64,000 nt of DNA from Nocardioides jejuensis (GTDB taxonomy: Bacteria > Actinomycetota > Actinomycetes > Propionibacteriales > Nocardioidaceae), in contig NZ_SJZJ01000003.1 of NCBI RefSeq assembly GCF_004337475.1, positions 62,001 through 126,000 of the forward strand, in the 5' to 3' direction. The notes below the pieces were generated by a model, which was not told the origin of the DNA, ran no database searches, and worked only from the letters and a program-made list of their open reading frames with translations. Each line of letters opens with the position of its first letter. The stretch's first letter is position 1. A program made the translations under genes and the position numbers. Shown here piece by piece: positions 7,614-21,191 of this stretch.

Positions 7614-8069
7614 ATGTCACGCATCCAGCTCGCGCTCAACGTCGAGGACCTCGACCAGTCGATCGCGTTCTACTCGACCCTGTTCAACGCCACCCCGGCC
7701 AAGACCAAGCCGGGCTACGCCAACTTCGCGATCGCCGAGCCGCCGCTGAAGCTGGTCCTCATCGAGAACCCCGGCCAGGGCGGATCGATCAACCATCTCG
7801 GCGTCGAGGTCGCCGACAGCGACACCGTCGACGCCGAGCAGGCGCGACTGACGGAGTCGGGCTTCGCGTCCGTCGACGAGCGCGGCACCACCTGCTGCTA
7901 CGCCCGCCAGGACAAGTTCTGGGTCGAGAACGCTCCGAACGGCGAGCGGTGGGAGATCTACACCGTGCTCGAGGCCTCCGAGACGTTCTCGGGCACGTCG
8001 GACGGCGAGGGAACGTGCTGCGGATCCGAGCCCCTCGAGCTCGCCCCGACGGCTACCGCGTGCTGCTGA
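7614..8069 (+). CDS. arsI: ArsI/CadI family glyoxalase-fold protein (C-As lyase-like)
   Basis: A 151-residue vicinal-oxygen-chelate protein. Gln5, His61 and Glu114 fall where ArsI binds Fe(II), and vicinal Cys94-Cys95 in GTTCCYARQDKFWV match the pair that binds trivalent methyl- or aromatic arsenicals for C-As bond cleavage. Two further cysteine pairs lie in the tail (Cys135-136 and the last two residues, Cys150-151). The related CadI name covers the same family, so a cadmium response is an alternative. The ATG at 7614 has GGAGAA upstream. It is divergent from arsR. Confidence 0.88.
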   Translation: MSRIQLALNVEDLDQSIAFYSTLFNATPAKTKPGYANFAIAEPPLKLVLIENPGQGGSINHLGVEVADSDTVDAEQARLTESGFASVDERGTTCCYARQDKFWVENAPNGERWEIYTVLEASETFSGTSDGEGTCCGSEPLELAPTATACC

Positions 8070-8102
8070 GCACTGACGTGTCAGCTGCTGCAGGACGTGG
8101 AA

Positions 8103-8135
8103 AGAGGCCCCCTTCCACATGGGAAAAGGGCCTCT
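8103..8135. terminator. Bidirectional terminator hairpin
   Basis: AGAGGCCC (8103-8110) pairs with GGGCCTCT (8128-8135), with extra pairing inside the loop. It sits between the 3' end of arsI (plus strand) and the 3' end of tRNA-Ala (minus strand), so it can serve both. Confidence 0.65.
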
Positions 8136-8144
8136 CACCTGTGG

Positions 8145-8217
8145 TGGAGCCTAGGGGACTCGAACCCCTAACCCCCTGCTTGCAAAGCAGGTGCGCTACC
8201 AATTGCGCCAAGGCCCC
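8145..8217 (-). tRNA. tRNA-Ala (anticodon TGC)
   Basis: Read on the minus strand the sequence folds into a full cloverleaf. The acceptor stem GGGGCCT pairs with AGGCTCC and includes the G3-U70 wobble that identifies alanine tRNAs. The anticodon arm CTGCT-TTGCAAG-CAG style loop carries TGC, and the T arm is GGGGTTCGAGTCCCC. A genomic CCA follows at 8142-8144. It forms a pair with tRNA-Ile downstream of gyrA, a standard actinobacterial arrangement. Confidence 0.97.
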
Positions 8218-8248
8218 GATGCGCGTCGGACGCGCAAGGGTTGGAAGG

Positions 8249-8374
8249 TCAGGCAGGCGTGACCGGGTCGGTCGCCTGGGCCCACAGGGCCTGCTCCTCA
8301 CGGGACGCGTCGAGCTTCTTCTTGGCGAAGACAGCGGCGGCAGCGGCCAGAGCGAGGAGAACGATCTTCTTCAT
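8249..8374 (-). CDS. DLW-39-like small protein
   Basis: A 41-residue protein: [17 protein letters not shown] forms one hydrophobic helix, followed by KKKLDAS and the C-terminal [13 protein letters not shown]. The size, the KK-hydrophobic-KK pattern, the LWxxATD tail and the position between the two tRNA genes after gyrA fit the small actinobacterial DLW-39 family (here ALW replaces DLW). It is probably membrane-associated; the role is unknown. Confidence 0.65.
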   Translation of the reverse strand: MKKIVLLALAAAAAVFAKKKLDASREEQALWAQATDPVTPA

Positions 8375-8440
8375 GAGGCGAGAGGCTACCAACCCCACGC
8401 ACGCACACGGAAAACGCCCCGGCACACGGCCGAAATGCGC

Positions 8441-8472
8441 ACCGCCCGCGGTCCGGAAGGACTGCGGGCGGT
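8441..8472 (-). terminator. Terminator hairpin after tRNA-Ile
   Basis: ACCGCCCGCGGTCC (8441-8454) and GGACTGCGGGCGGT (8459-8472) form a 14-base stem with one wobble pair and a GGAA tetraloop. It lies just downstream of tRNA-Ile on the minus strand and before the small gene at 8249-8374. Confidence 0.7.
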
Positions 8473-8482
8473 GAGGGTGTGG

Positions 8483-8556
8483 TGCGCCTAGGAGGACTTG
8501 AACCTCCGACCCCCACATTATCAGTGTGGTGCTCTAACCGTCTGAGCTATAGGCGC
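8483..8556 (-). tRNA. tRNA-Ile (anticodon GAT)
   Basis: The minus strand folds into a complete cloverleaf: acceptor GCGCCTA with TAGGCGC, D arm GCTC/GAGC, anticodon stem CCACA/TGTGG around the loop CTGATAA (anticodon GAT), and T arm GGAGG/CCTCC. CCA is encoded at 8480-8482. Position after gyrA/DUF3566 is typical. Confidence 0.97.
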
Positions 8557-8655
8557 GACAGCCGCAAGCGGCCGTGGTGTGAACCGTGGCGGAACGTTAC
8601 CGGAGGCCCTGCCTCTGCAGCAAAACGAGGGGCCCGGAACGGCCCTGGGCCTGCG

Positions 8656-9164
8656 TCAGCGCTCGTCCTCGGCGAGGGTCAGCTCGATGCCGCCGAGCAG
8701 CGCCGCCGCCATGTTGTAGAGGAACGCCGTCAGCGTGGCCACCGCCGTGATCAGCACCGTGTCGACCACGGAGATGATCATGGTGAAGCCGAGGACCCGG
8801 GTGGTGCCCAGGTAGTTGTTGACGTCGAACCCGTCGCCGCTGCCACCCATGACGCCACCGACGGTGGAGTTGATCGAGTCCCAGACGCCGGCGATGCCGA
8901 GCACGGTCCAGACGACCGCGACCGCAACGACGGTGACGATGCCGAAGGCAACCGCGAGCAGGAACGACGTCTTCATGACCGACCACGGGTCGATCCGCGT
9001 CAGGCGCAGGCGCGCACGGCGCGGACGGCGACCCGAGGTCTCCGCAGCCGCGTCCGCGTGCTCCTTCGACTCCGGGTTCGCGTTGGCCCGCATCTCGACC
9101 GTGGCGGCCGAGATCGCACTGTTGATCCGCTCACCCAGCGTCTGCTTCGGCGCCTCGTCGCTCA

Positions 9165-9165
<1 letters not shown>
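8656..9165 (-). CDS. DUF3566 transmembrane protein downstream of gyrA
   Basis: A 169-residue protein with a charged N-terminal half (many R/K/A/E) and two membrane helices (FLLAVAFGIVTVVAVAVVWT and FTMIISVVDTVLITAVATLT). LTRIDPWSVMKTSF before the first helix is the conserved DUF3566 signature. The ATG at 9165 shares one base with the gyrA stop (TGATG), so translation is probably coupled. This gene follows gyrA in many actinobacteria; its function is not established. Confidence 0.88.
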
Positions 9166-11801
<2,636 letters not shown>

Positions 11802-11852
11802 GATACGTCTCTCTGATCTCGTCTACTCGAATCTAGGAATCTGTGAAGAAAC

Positions 11853-13985
<2,133 letters not shown>

Positions 13986-14168
13986 TTACCCGCGTACGCA
14001 CGCGTAGCGGGGTTCCCGCCCCGGAATTGGGGACGATCTGTGTAGAAATCAGCCCGTACGCCGCGTTCTACGGCCCCGAGAACGCCCGAACAGGGGGTCG
14101 TCTGGGTCCCCCTATGGGCGGCCCCGCCCAACAGGGCCCATTCCGGCGCTGCTGGCGACAGGCCCGGA

Positions 14169-14756
14169 TCAGCCGTAGGTGTCGCGGGGTCCGCGACCGT
14201 CGCGGGCGCTGATCCGGCCCTTCTTCCAGCTCGGCGCGGTCGGCCCCTCGATGTCGATCACGGTCACGGAACCGTGCCCGATCTCCTCGTTGAGCCGGCG
14301 GACGAGGGTCGGGGCGAGCAGCTTCAGCTGAGTCGCCCAGGCCGTGGATCCGGTGCGCACCGTGAGCCGGCCATCCGCGAACGCCGTCGGCTGGCAGTGC
14401 CGTGCGACCTCGGCACCGACGATGTCGGCCCAGCGGGCGAAGACAGCGTGGACCTTGAGGTCGAGCGTCCAGCCATGGTCCGCGACCAGCCGTCCGAGCG
14501 TCGTGTCGAGCAGCTGCGGATCGCGCTCGTCCGGGTGTGCGCCGGAGACGCGCGGCCCCTCCTTGCGGCGGGCCCGCTCCGCTGCATCGCTCGGCTTCCT
14601 GCGCTTGGCTCGCGGTGCGTTCTTCGCCGCGCCCGCCATCGACCGCGCGATGGTGCGGGCCAGGTCCAGCCCCGTCGCGTCGTGGTCGTCAGGGGCCGCC
14701 GGCTCCAGATCGGCCGCTTGGCCGGGATCGACGTCCGACTCGTCCTCAGGACTCAC
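14169..14756 (-). CDS. dciA: DciA-like DUF721 protein (helicase-loading factor family)
   Basis: A 195-residue protein with a disordered, charged N-terminal third and a C-terminal DUF721 domain ([20 protein letters not shown] to [15 protein letters not shown]). DUF721/DciA proteins load the replicative helicase in bacteria lacking DnaC. It starts with GTG and overlaps the recF 3' end by 11 bases, between recF and gyrB as usual in actinobacteria. Confidence 0.88.
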   Translation of the reverse strand: MSPEDESDVDPGQAADLEPAAPDDHDATGLDLARTIARSMAGAAKNAPRAKRRKPSDAAERARRKEGPRVSGAHPDERDPQLLDTTLGRLVADHGWTLDLKVHAVFARWADIVGAEVARHCQPTAFADGRLTVRTGSTAWATQLKLLAPTLVRRLNEEIGHGSVTVIDIEGPTAPSWKKGRISARDGRGPRDTYG

Positions 14757-15915
14757 GCGTCACCACACCCTCACCGACCGCGTAGCGGGTGCCGGCCAGG
14801 GCAGCGGGCACGTCCTCGGCGACCGCGGCAGTGATCAGCACCTGCTCGGCACCTGCCACCAGGTCCGCCAGCTGCTCCCGCCGTCCGGCGTCGAGCTCGG
14901 CGAACACGTCATCGAGAATCAGGATCGGGTCGTCGCCCTCCGCCCGCAAGAGGTCGTACGACGCAAGCTTCAGCGCCAGCGCGAACGACCAGGACTCGCC
15001 GTGGCTCGCGTAGCCCTTCACCGGCAGGCGCAGCTCGCTGTTGCCGAGCGTCAGCAGCAGCTCGTCGCGGTGCGGGCCGACGAGCGAGACGCCACGATCG
15101 AGCTCGTCCTTGCGTCGTCGTTCGACCTCGTCGAGGAGGCGGGCCTCGAGCCAGGCGACCTCCATGACGCCGTCGCCCTCGGGGGCACCGTCCTCAGCAA
15201 CCGAGGGGAGCGAGGCCTTGTACTCGATCGCCGCGTCATCACGGCCGGCACCGCGGGCCACCGTCGCGTAGGCCTTCCCGACGTACGGCGCGAGGTCGGC
15301 GACCAGCCGGAGCCGGGCAGCGAGGAACTCGGCGCCGACGCGCGCCAGGTGCTCGTCCCAGACCGAGAGCGTGGCGAGCGCTCCCTCGCGTGCGGATCCG
15401 CGGGCCAGGCCGGCGGTCTTGAGGAGGGTGTTGCGCTGGCGCAGGATCCGGTCGTAGTCCGACCGGACGCCAGCGATCCGCGGGGTACGCAGCACCAGCA
15501 GGTCGTCGAGGAACTTCCGGCGGTCCGACGGGTCACCCTTGACCAGGGTCAGGTCGTCGGGCGCGAAGACCACGGTCCGCACGAGCCCGACGAGCTCACG
15601 GGCGCGGGGGAGCTGCGTGCGGTTGATCCGGGCGCGGTTGGACTTGCCCGGGTTGATCTCGATCTCGAGCGTCGCGTTGCGACCGTCGCGGACCACGGCC
15701 GCGCGGATGATCGCTTGTCCGGCGCCCGCACGCACGAGCGGCGCATCGTTCGCGACCCGGTGTGAGGAGAGCCGCGAGAGGTAGTCGATCGCCTCGACCA
15801 GGTTCGTCTTGCCCTGGCCGTTGCGTCCGATGAACGCCACCGGACCCGGCTCGAGCGCGACGTCGAGGTCGGCGTACGACCGGAAGTCGTGCAGGGTCAG
15901 GTGGCTGACGTACAG
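14746..15915 (-). CDS. recF: DNA replication and repair protein RecF, apparent CTG start
   Basis: A 389-residue SMC-like ATPase of gap repair that helps load RecA. Walker A is GRNGQGKTN (about residues 29-37), the signature region follows, and [14 protein letters not shown] is Walker B plus D-loop. The conserved N-terminal strand [18 protein letters not shown] is encoded upstream of the first GTG (15840), and only CTG at 15915 precedes it after the gnd stop. AAGGA lies 7-8 bases before that CTG. The gnd stop is two codons upstream in the same frame. Domain content requires this longer form. Confidence 0.93.
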   Translation of the reverse strand: MYVSHLTLHDFRSYADLDVALEPGPVAFIGRNGQGKTNLVEAIDYLSRLSSHRVANDAPLVRAGAGQAIIRAAVVRDGRNATLEIEINPGKSNRARINRTQLPRARELVGLVRTVVFAPDDLTLVKGDPSDRRKFLDDLLVLRTPRIAGVRSDYDRILRQRNTLLKTAGLARGSAREGALATLSVWDEHLARVGAEFLAARLRLVADLAPYVGKAYATVARGAGRDDAAIEYKASLPSVAEDGAPEGDGVMEVAWLEARLLDEVERRRKDELDRGVSLVGPHRDELLLTLGNSELRLPVKGYASHGESWSFALALKLASYDLLRAEGDDPILILDDVFAELDAGRREQLADLVAGAEQVLITAAVAEDVPAALAGTRYAVGEGVVTRES

Positions 15916-15918
15916 CGG

Positions 15919-16800
15919 TCAGTCCTTCTTGATGGCATGGCCGCCGAAGCCGTTGCGCATCGCGGAGATCGCCTTCATCGCGTGGTCGTCCTCCTGGCGG
16001 GAGACGAAGCGTGCGAAGAGGCTCGCCGAGATGGCGGGCATCGGAACGGCGTGCTCGATCGCCGCCTCGACGGTCCACCGGCCCTCGCCGGAGTCGTCGG
16101 CGTAGCCCTTGATCGCGTCCAGGTGCTCGTCGGCGCGGAGCTGGTCGACCAGCAGGTCCAGCAGCCAGGAACGAACGACGGTGCCGGTGCGCCAGGAGGC
16201 GAAGACCTCGGGGACGTTCTCCACCATCTCGGTCTTGTCGAGCAGCTCCCAGCCCTCGGCGTACGCCTGCATCATCGCGTACTCGATGCCGTTGTGGACC
16301 ATCTTGGCGAAGTGCCCCGCGCCCGGCTTCGGGCCGCAGTGCACCAGCCCGTCGGGGGTGTCCGCCGGCTTGAGGGCCTCGAACGCCGGCATCACCTTGG
16401 CCGCGTCCTGCTCGCTGCCGCCGTACATGAGGGCGTAGCCGTTCTCCAGGCCCCAGACGCCGCCGGAGACACCGCAGTCGACGAAGCCGATGCCCTTCTC
16501 GGCCAGGCTCGCCGCGTTGAGCGCGTCATCGGTGTACTTGGAGTTGCCGCCGTCGACGACGAGGTCACCCTCGGCGAGCAGCTCCTTCAGCTCGCCGATC
16601 GTCGAACGCGTCGGGTCACCCGCGGGCACCATCACCCAGACGACCGCCGGCGACGGAAGCTTGTCGACCATCGCCGCGAGGCTCTCGACGTCGGAGACCT
16701 CAGGGTTGCGGTCGTAGCCCACGACGGTGTGGCCTGCGCGGCGCAGTCGCTCGCGCATGTTGCCGCCCATCTTGCCGAGGCCGACGAGTCCGATCTCCAT
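15919..16800 (-). CDS. gnd: 6-phosphogluconate dehydrogenase, decarboxylating
   Basis: A 293-residue short-form enzyme of the oxidative pentose phosphate pathway, converting 6-phosphogluconate to ribulose 5-phosphate and CO2 with NAD(P). The N-terminal nucleotide fold has GLVGLGKMGGNM; the substrate segments include DGGNSKYTDD, GVSGGVWG and the helix motif KMVHNGIEY. The ATG at 16800 has a strong GGAGGA site. It sits between dnaN and recF, a well-known actinobacterial insertion. Its last codons hold the ribosome site of recF. Confidence 0.95.
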   Translation of the reverse strand: MEIGLVGLGKMGGNMRERLRRAGHTVVGYDRNPEVSDVESLAAMVDKLPSPAVVWVMVPAGDPTRSTIGELKELLAEGDLVVDGGNSKYTDDALNAASLAEKGIGFVDCGVSGGVWGLENGYALMYGGSEQDAAKVMPAFEALKPADTPDGLVHCGPKPGAGHFAKMVHNGIEYAMMQAYAEGWELLDKTEMVENVPEVFASWRTGTVVRSWLLDLLVDQLRADEHLDAIKGYADDSGEGRWTVEAAIEHAVPMPAISASLFARFVSRQEDDHAMKAISAMRNGFGGHAIKKD

Positions 16801-16878
16801 GCTGTCCTCCGTAGGTCGAGTGATCTCGATACGGCGCCGGAGCGCCTGCTCGACCACCGTGGGTCGAGCCCGTCGCGA

Positions 16879-18009
16879 TCAGGAAAGCAGACGACGCGGC
16901 ATCAGCAGGTAGCGGAATCCCGCAGCACCCTCGGAGCGGCCGCTGATGACGACCGGCTTGCTGGCCTGGGTGAAGGCGAGCTCCACGACCGACTCCTCGA
17001 TGGCCGAGAGGCCGTCGAGCAGGAACGTCGGGTTGAAGCCGGTGGTGATGTCCTCGCCCGTGATCTCGGCGGCCAGCGCCTCGGAGGCCTGGGCCTCTTC
17101 GCCAGAACCTGCCTCGAGGGTGAGAACGCCGTCGGAGAAGGCCATCTGGACCGCCGTGTTGCGCTCGGCCACCAGGGCGACGCGCTTCACCGACTCGATC
17201 AGCTGGGCCTTGTCGACCACGGCAACGGTCTGGTGCTCGCTCGGGAACAGGCTGCGGACCTTCGGGAACTCACCGTCGAGCAGACGGGTCGTCGTACGAC
17301 GGATGCCGCCGGCGACCTGGCCCTCGAAGCCGATGATGCCGTCGCCGGTGCCCGAGGCGGACAGCGCGATGGTGATCTCGCTGCCGGCAGTGAGCGACTT
17401 GGCGGTGTCGGCGAGGACCTTGGCCGGGACGAGCGCGGCAACCGACTCGTCAGGCGTGTTGGGGTTCCAGTCGAGCTCGCGGTGCGAGAGGCGGAAGCGG
17501 TCGGTGGCGAGCAGGTTGACCGACTCGCCCTCGATCTCGATCCGGACACCGGTGAGGACCGGAAGCATGTCGTCGCGGCCGGCGGCGGTGACCGCCTGGC
17601 TGACCGCCTGCGCGAAGGCGTCGGAGGCGACCGAACCGGTCGCAGCCGGCATGTCCGGAAGGCTCGGGTAGTCGTCGACCGGCATCGTCTGCAGCGAGAA
17701 GCGCGCCGAGCCACAGGTGAGCGTGACGCGCGCACCGTCGAGGACCACGTCGACCGGCTTGGCCGGGAGGTTGCGGCAGATGTCCGCGAGCAGGCGACCG
17801 GAGACCAGTGCGCTGCCCTCGTCGGCGACCTCGGCGGCGAGGGTCGCGCGGGCCGAGGTCTCGTAGTCGAACGTCGAGAGCACCAGGCCCTCCTGCCCGG
17901 CCTCGATCAGGAGACCAGCAAGGACGGGGACGCTCGGACGCACAGGCAGGGAACGCGCGGCCCAGGCAACAGCGTCGGCGAGGGCGTCGCGCTCGATGCG
18001 GAACTTCAC
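16879..18009 (-). CDS. dnaN: DNA polymerase III sliding clamp (beta subunit)
   Basis: A 376-residue ring-clamp subunit made of three repeated domains; MKFRIERDALADAVAWAARS opens domain 1 and the C-terminus FRYLLMPRRLL is the canonical clamp ending. It tethers polymerase to DNA. It begins at ATG 18009, downstream of the dnaN-dnaA gap that holds DnaA boxes. Confidence 0.98.
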   Translation of the reverse strand: MKFRIERDALADAVAWAARSLPVRPSVPVLAGLLIEAGQEGLVLSTFDYETSARATLAAEVADEGSALVSGRLLADICRNLPAKPVDVVLDGARVTLTCGSARFSLQTMPVDDYPSLPDMPAATGSVASDAFAQAVSQAVTAAGRDDMLPVLTGVRIEIEGESVNLLATDRFRLSHRELDWNPNTPDESVAALVPAKVLADTAKSLTAGSEITIALSASGTGDGIIGFEGQVAGGIRRTTTRLLDGEFPKVRSLFPSEHQTVAVVDKAQLIESVKRVALVAERNTAVQMAFSDGVLTLEAGSGEEAQASEALAAEITGEDITTGFNPTFLLDGLSAIEESVVELAFTQASKPVVISGRSEGAAGFRYLLMPRRLLS

Positions 18010-18462
18010 TTCTCTTCTGCCTCCGTGCAGGGGAACGACAAGACTGGACTGTGCATCCTGCCATGCGGGTGGAGTGATCGGGAGGGCAGCGTCGAACCTG
18101 TCATTCGCCGGGAGGCTCCGTCGTGTGGTCCGCGGGAGAGGTTGTCCCCAGAAAGTCAGCAGGAAGTCGTTGGACGGTCGATGGGAACTTGATAGGTCTC
18201 ATCGTTGTCGTAGGTTCCGTGGAAACTGTGGACAACTCGTGTCTGTGCAGGTCAGACCCTGAATTCGTGTGCACATGCCCTGTGGGCGAGCAGGGGATGA
18301 ATGACAGGCACCTGTGGTCTGGCGAGCGGCATGTGCGCTGTTCCCACACTTGTCCACAGATCACTCATTTGTGATTCGGACCTGAAACGACAGGAGTTCC
18401 ACAGCCTCGAGGGGCCGTGGAACTCCTGTCATTCGGGCTGCGTTGTGTCCGCGGAGCGGGAT
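18010..18462. other. dnaA-dnaN intergenic region, probable oriC
   Basis: This 453-base gene-free stretch lies where actinobacterial chromosomal origins usually sit. DnaA-box matches: TTGTCCACA at 18350-18358 (plus), its complement TGTGGACAA at 18227-18235 (minus), and TTGTCCCCA at 18142-18150 (one mismatch). An AT-richer patch with the dyad ATCAC-TCATTT-GTGAT follows at about 18360-18375. The dnaA terminator lies at its edge. Only a few strong boxes are visible, fewer than in Streptomyces, so the extent of the origin is uncertain. Confidence 0.7.
18389..18430 (-). terminator. dnaA terminator hairpin
   Basis: GACAGGAGTTCCAC (18389-18402) pairs perfectly with GTGGAACTCCTGTC (18417-18430), with further GCC/GGC pairing inside. 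On the minus strand it follows the dnaA stop and runs into GTTTC. Confidence 0.75.
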
Positions 18463-19887
18463 TCAGCCGGCGCGCGTCTGCATCTTGATGCGGTTCGTCA
18501 GCTCGGAAACCTGGTTGAAGACGGCCCGACGCTCGGCGAGGAGGTCCTTGATCTTGCGGTCGGCGTACATGACCGTCGTGTGGTCGCGGCCGCCGAACTC
18601 GCGCCCGATCTGCGGCAGCGACATGTTGGTCAGCTCCCGGCAGAGGTACATCGCGATCTGGCGTCCCGTCACGAGGTGCCTGCCGCGGCTCGGGCCGGTC
18701 AGCTCGTCGATGGTGACCCCGAAGTACGCCGCCGTCTGGGCGATGATCTGCGCGGCGGTGATGTCCGGCTCGCCACCTTCGGGCATGAGGTCCTTGAGCA
18801 CGATCTCGGCCAGGGTCATGTCGACCTCCTGGCGGTTGAGGTTCGCGAAGGCGGTGACGCGGATCAGCGCACCCTCGAGCTCGCGGATGTTGGTCTGCAC
18901 CTTGGACGCGATGAACTCGAGCACCTCCGGCGGAGCCGTGAGGCGGTCCATCGCAGCCTTCTTGCGGAGGATGGCGATACGGGTCTCGAGGTCGGGGGCC
19001 TGGACGTCGGTGATCAGACCCCACTCGAACCGGCTGCGGAGCCGGTCCTCGAGCGCCTCGAGTCGCTTGGGCGCGCGGTCGGAGGTGAGGACGATCTGCT
19101 TGTTGGCGTTGTGGAGCGCGTTGAAGGTGTGGAAGAACTCCTCCTGCGTCTGCTCCTTGCCCTCGAGGAACTGGATGTCGTCGATCAGCAGGACGTCGAT
19201 GTCGCGGTAGCGCTTCTGGAACTGACCCTGCTTGCCGTTCTGGATCGAGTTGATGAAGTCGTTGGTGAACTCCTCGCTCGACACGTAGCGGACCTTGGCG
19301 CCCTGGTAGAGCGAGCGGACGTAGTGACCGATGGCGTGGAGCAGGTGCGTCTTCCCGAGGCCGGAGTCGCCGTAGATCATCAGCGGGTTGTACGCCTTGC
19401 CCGGTGCCTCGGCGACCGCAACAGCCGCCGCGTGGGGGAAGCGGTTGGAGGAGCCGATGACGAAGCTCTCGAAGACGTACTTGGGGTTGAGGCGGGTCTC
19501 GAGCGCACTCGGTGCCTCAAAAGTCGAGTTGTCGACATATCCACTCATCGACTGTTGGGGAACCGGTGCGGCCTGGGCGTCGGCGACGTGGCGCCCGACG
19601 GGCGGGAGCTCCTCGGCGCTGATGCCGTGGTCAAGCTGCGGGTTGACCGTCACCGCGATGCGGATGTTGGTGCCGAAGGCCTCCGAGAGGGAGTCCTCGA
19701 GGCGCGTACGCAGCCGGCCCTCGAGCTGGGTGCGGGTGAACTCGTTGGGCACCGCGATGATCGCGGTCGTCTCGTGGAGGGTCACCGGCTCGCTCGTGCT
19801 CAGCCAGGCTCGCTGGTTGGGCTGGAGATCGCTGACGAGGTTGCGCCAGACGGTCGCCAGGTCCGGACTGGCCTGGGAGTTCTCCAC
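18463..19887 (-). CDS. dnaA: Chromosomal replication initiator DnaA
   Basis: A 474-residue AAA+ initiator. Domain I (about 1-90) is followed by a linker, then the ATPase core with Walker A GDSGLGKTH and Walker B LLIDDIQFLEG, and the C-terminal DNA-binding domain with the signature GGRDHTTVMYADRKI. GTG at 19887 (MENSQASPDLATVW) is chosen from the usual N-terminus; an ATG 13 codons upstream is possible but has no visible ribosome site. It melts oriC and loads the helicase. Confidence 0.96.
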   Translation of the reverse strand: MENSQASPDLATVWRNLVSDLQPNQRAWLSTSEPVTLHETTAIIAVPNEFTRTQLEGRLRTRLEDSLSEAFGTNIRIAVTVNPQLDHGISAEELPPVGRHVADAQAAPVPQQSMSGYVDNSTFEAPSALETRLNPKYVFESFVIGSSNRFPHAAAVAVAEAPGKAYNPLMIYGDSGLGKTHLLHAIGHYVRSLYQGAKVRYVSSEEFTNDFINSIQNGKQGQFQKRYRDIDVLLIDDIQFLEGKEQTQEEFFHTFNALHNANKQIVLTSDRAPKRLEALEDRLRSRFEWGLITDVQAPDLETRIAILRKKAAMDRLTAPPEVLEFIASKVQTNIRELEGALIRVTAFANLNRQEVDMTLAEIVLKDLMPEGGEPDITAAQIIAQTAAYFGVTIDELTGPSRGRHLVTGRQIAMYLCRELTNMSLPQIGREFGGRDHTTVMYADRKIKDLLAERRAVFNQVSELTNRIKMQTRAG

Positions 19888-20436
19888 TGTGCGTCGACCC
19901 TTCACCTTGTGCGACGACCGCCCCATACGGTCGTCTGCGTCACACTCGCGCCCCGTCGTCGTGAGTCGACGTCGGTTGTACTCCTGAGTTCCACAACTTT
20001 ATCCACAGGTTGTGAGTCTTGCTCACGGGGTGTGGATGAACCCCTCGAACACACCCCTCAAGACAGGGTCCCGAGAGGTGTAACTGCAGGTCAGCGGCCT
20101 GATCGATGATCCACATGACCCACGTCACAGCCGCCGTGCCGACCGGCGTCGGAGGCTCGATCCGCCCCCGGTCAGAGGGCGAACCTAACCCGATTCACGG
20201 GCGTGCAGCAAGGCTTCATCCACAGGCAGGGGCGCCTGTGGTTTGACCCCCCGAAGCGCCCTCCCGTACCGTTGCTCAGTCTGTCCGGTGTCGACCGGTG
20301 CCGCATGTCCACGACATTCCCTCCATGAAGGCGGGGATGCGCGTGGGTGGGCGGTGCCAGCCGAACTCAAGCTGCCTGCCGACACACCGGACGTGGACTA
20401 TCCCTGGAATCAATTCCCCGCATCGGAGAAGCAGTC
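19888..20436. other. dnaA-rpmH intergenic region with DnaA boxes
   Basis: About 550 bases without a gene between divergent dnaA and rpmH. DnaA-box matches are TTATCCACA at 19999-20007 (perfect), TGTGGATGA at 20031-20039 (minus, one mismatch), TGATCCACA at 20107-20115 and TCATCCACA at 20216-20224. These could serve dnaA autoregulation or be a second part of the origin. A likely rpmH promoter lies at 20243-20272. Confidence 0.65.
20243..20272 (+). promoter_or_regulatory. Candidate promoter for rpmH-rnpA
   Basis: TTGACC (20243-20248) and TACCGT (20267-20272), separated by 18 bases, resemble -35 and -10 elements of housekeeping actinobacterial promoters. It lies about 165 bases before rpmH and just after a DnaA box at 20216. 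Confidence 0.4.
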
Positions 20437-20574
20437 GTGAGCAAGCGCACCTACCAGCCGAACAACCGTCGCCGTCACAAGAAGCACGGTTTCCGCCTTC
20501 GCATGCGCACCCGCGCCGGCCGCGCCATCCTGTCGGCGCGCCGCAGCAAGGGCCGCAAGCAGATCGCCGTCTGA
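20437..20574 (+). CDS. rpmH: 50S ribosomal protein L34
   Basis: A 45-residue, very basic protein: [18 protein letters not shown] at the start and the L34 pattern [11 protein letters not shown] followed by RRSKGRK at the end. GTG at 20437 follows a GGAGAAG ribosome site. First gene of the rpmH-rnpA-yidD-yidC-jag string. Confidence 0.97.
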   Translation: MSKRTYQPNNRRRHKKHGFRLRMRTRAGRAILSARRSKGRKQIAV

Positions 20575-20607
20575 GCTCGCTCGGGTCCGCCTCGGTCCTG
20601 AATCGCC

Positions 20608-20943
20608 TTGCTGCCCCGGGAGCACCGGCTCGTCTCCGGTGACGACTTCCGGAAAGCAACGCGTCATGGCCGTCGAGCCGGCACACGCACTCTGGTTGCC
20701 CATCTCTGGGTCCCTGAGGGCGGGTCGCCGGCTCGTGTCGGATTCGTGGTGAGCAAGGCCGTCGGCCCTGCTGTCACCCGCAACCGCGTGAAGCGCCGGC
20801 TGCGACACCTGGCCCGGGAACGACTTTCGTCGCTCCCGGGCTCTGCTGTGCTCGTGGTCAGGGCGCTGCCCGCGGCGGCAGAGGCGTCGTACGACGACCT
20901 CGGTCGCGACCTCGACTCCGTCCTGGAGCGGATCGCTCGATGA
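20608..20943 (+). CDS. rnpA: Ribonuclease P protein component
   Basis: A 111-residue basic protein that pairs with the RNase P RNA to trim tRNA 5' ends. The family motif is [20 protein letters not shown]. It starts with TTG at 20608 ([14 protein letters not shown]), and its stop overlaps the yidD start by 4 bases. Confidence 0.95.
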   Translation: MLPREHRLVSGDDFRKATRHGRRAGTRTLVAHLWVPEGGSPARVGFVVSKAVGPAVTRNRVKRRLRHLARERLSSLPGSAVLVVRALPAAAEASYDDLGRDLDSVLERIAR

Positions 20944-21191
20944 AGCACGTCCTGGTCGGGCTCCTGAAGCTCTATCGGCTGCTCATCAGCCCGCTCTACG
21001 GCCAGGTCTGTCGCTACCACCCGAGCTGCTCGGCGTACGCCCTCGAGGCGGTCCAGCGGCACGGGAGCCTGCGTGGCAGCTGGCTTGCCGTACGCCGGCT
21101 CGGACGTTGTCACCCCTGGGCAGCCGGAGGCTACGACCCGGTGCCCCCCACTCGTTCTGCTGCACCCTCCGCCCCCATTCAAGGAGCCTGA
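20940..21191 (+). CDS. yidD: Membrane protein insertion efficiency factor YidD
   Basis: An 83-residue protein with the compact YidD core: [35 protein letters not shown] and [15 protein letters not shown]. The three conserved cysteines are present. It assists membrane protein insertion next to YidC. It overlaps rnpA by 4 bases and ends one base before yidC. Confidence 0.95.
   Translation: MKHVLVGLLKLYRLLISPLYGQVCRYHPSCSAYALEAVQRHGSLRGSWLAVRRLGRCHPWAAGGYDPVPPTRSAAPSAPIQGA

Noticed and set aside
15840..15915. RecF starting at GTG 15840
   Set aside because: This would remove the conserved N-terminal strand before Walker A; the upstream CTG with a good ribosome site is more consistent.
18268..18312. 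Further DnaA boxes (TGTGGGCGA, TGTGGTCTG) in the dnaA-dnaN gap
   Set aside because: Two or more mismatches from the consensus; too weak to list.
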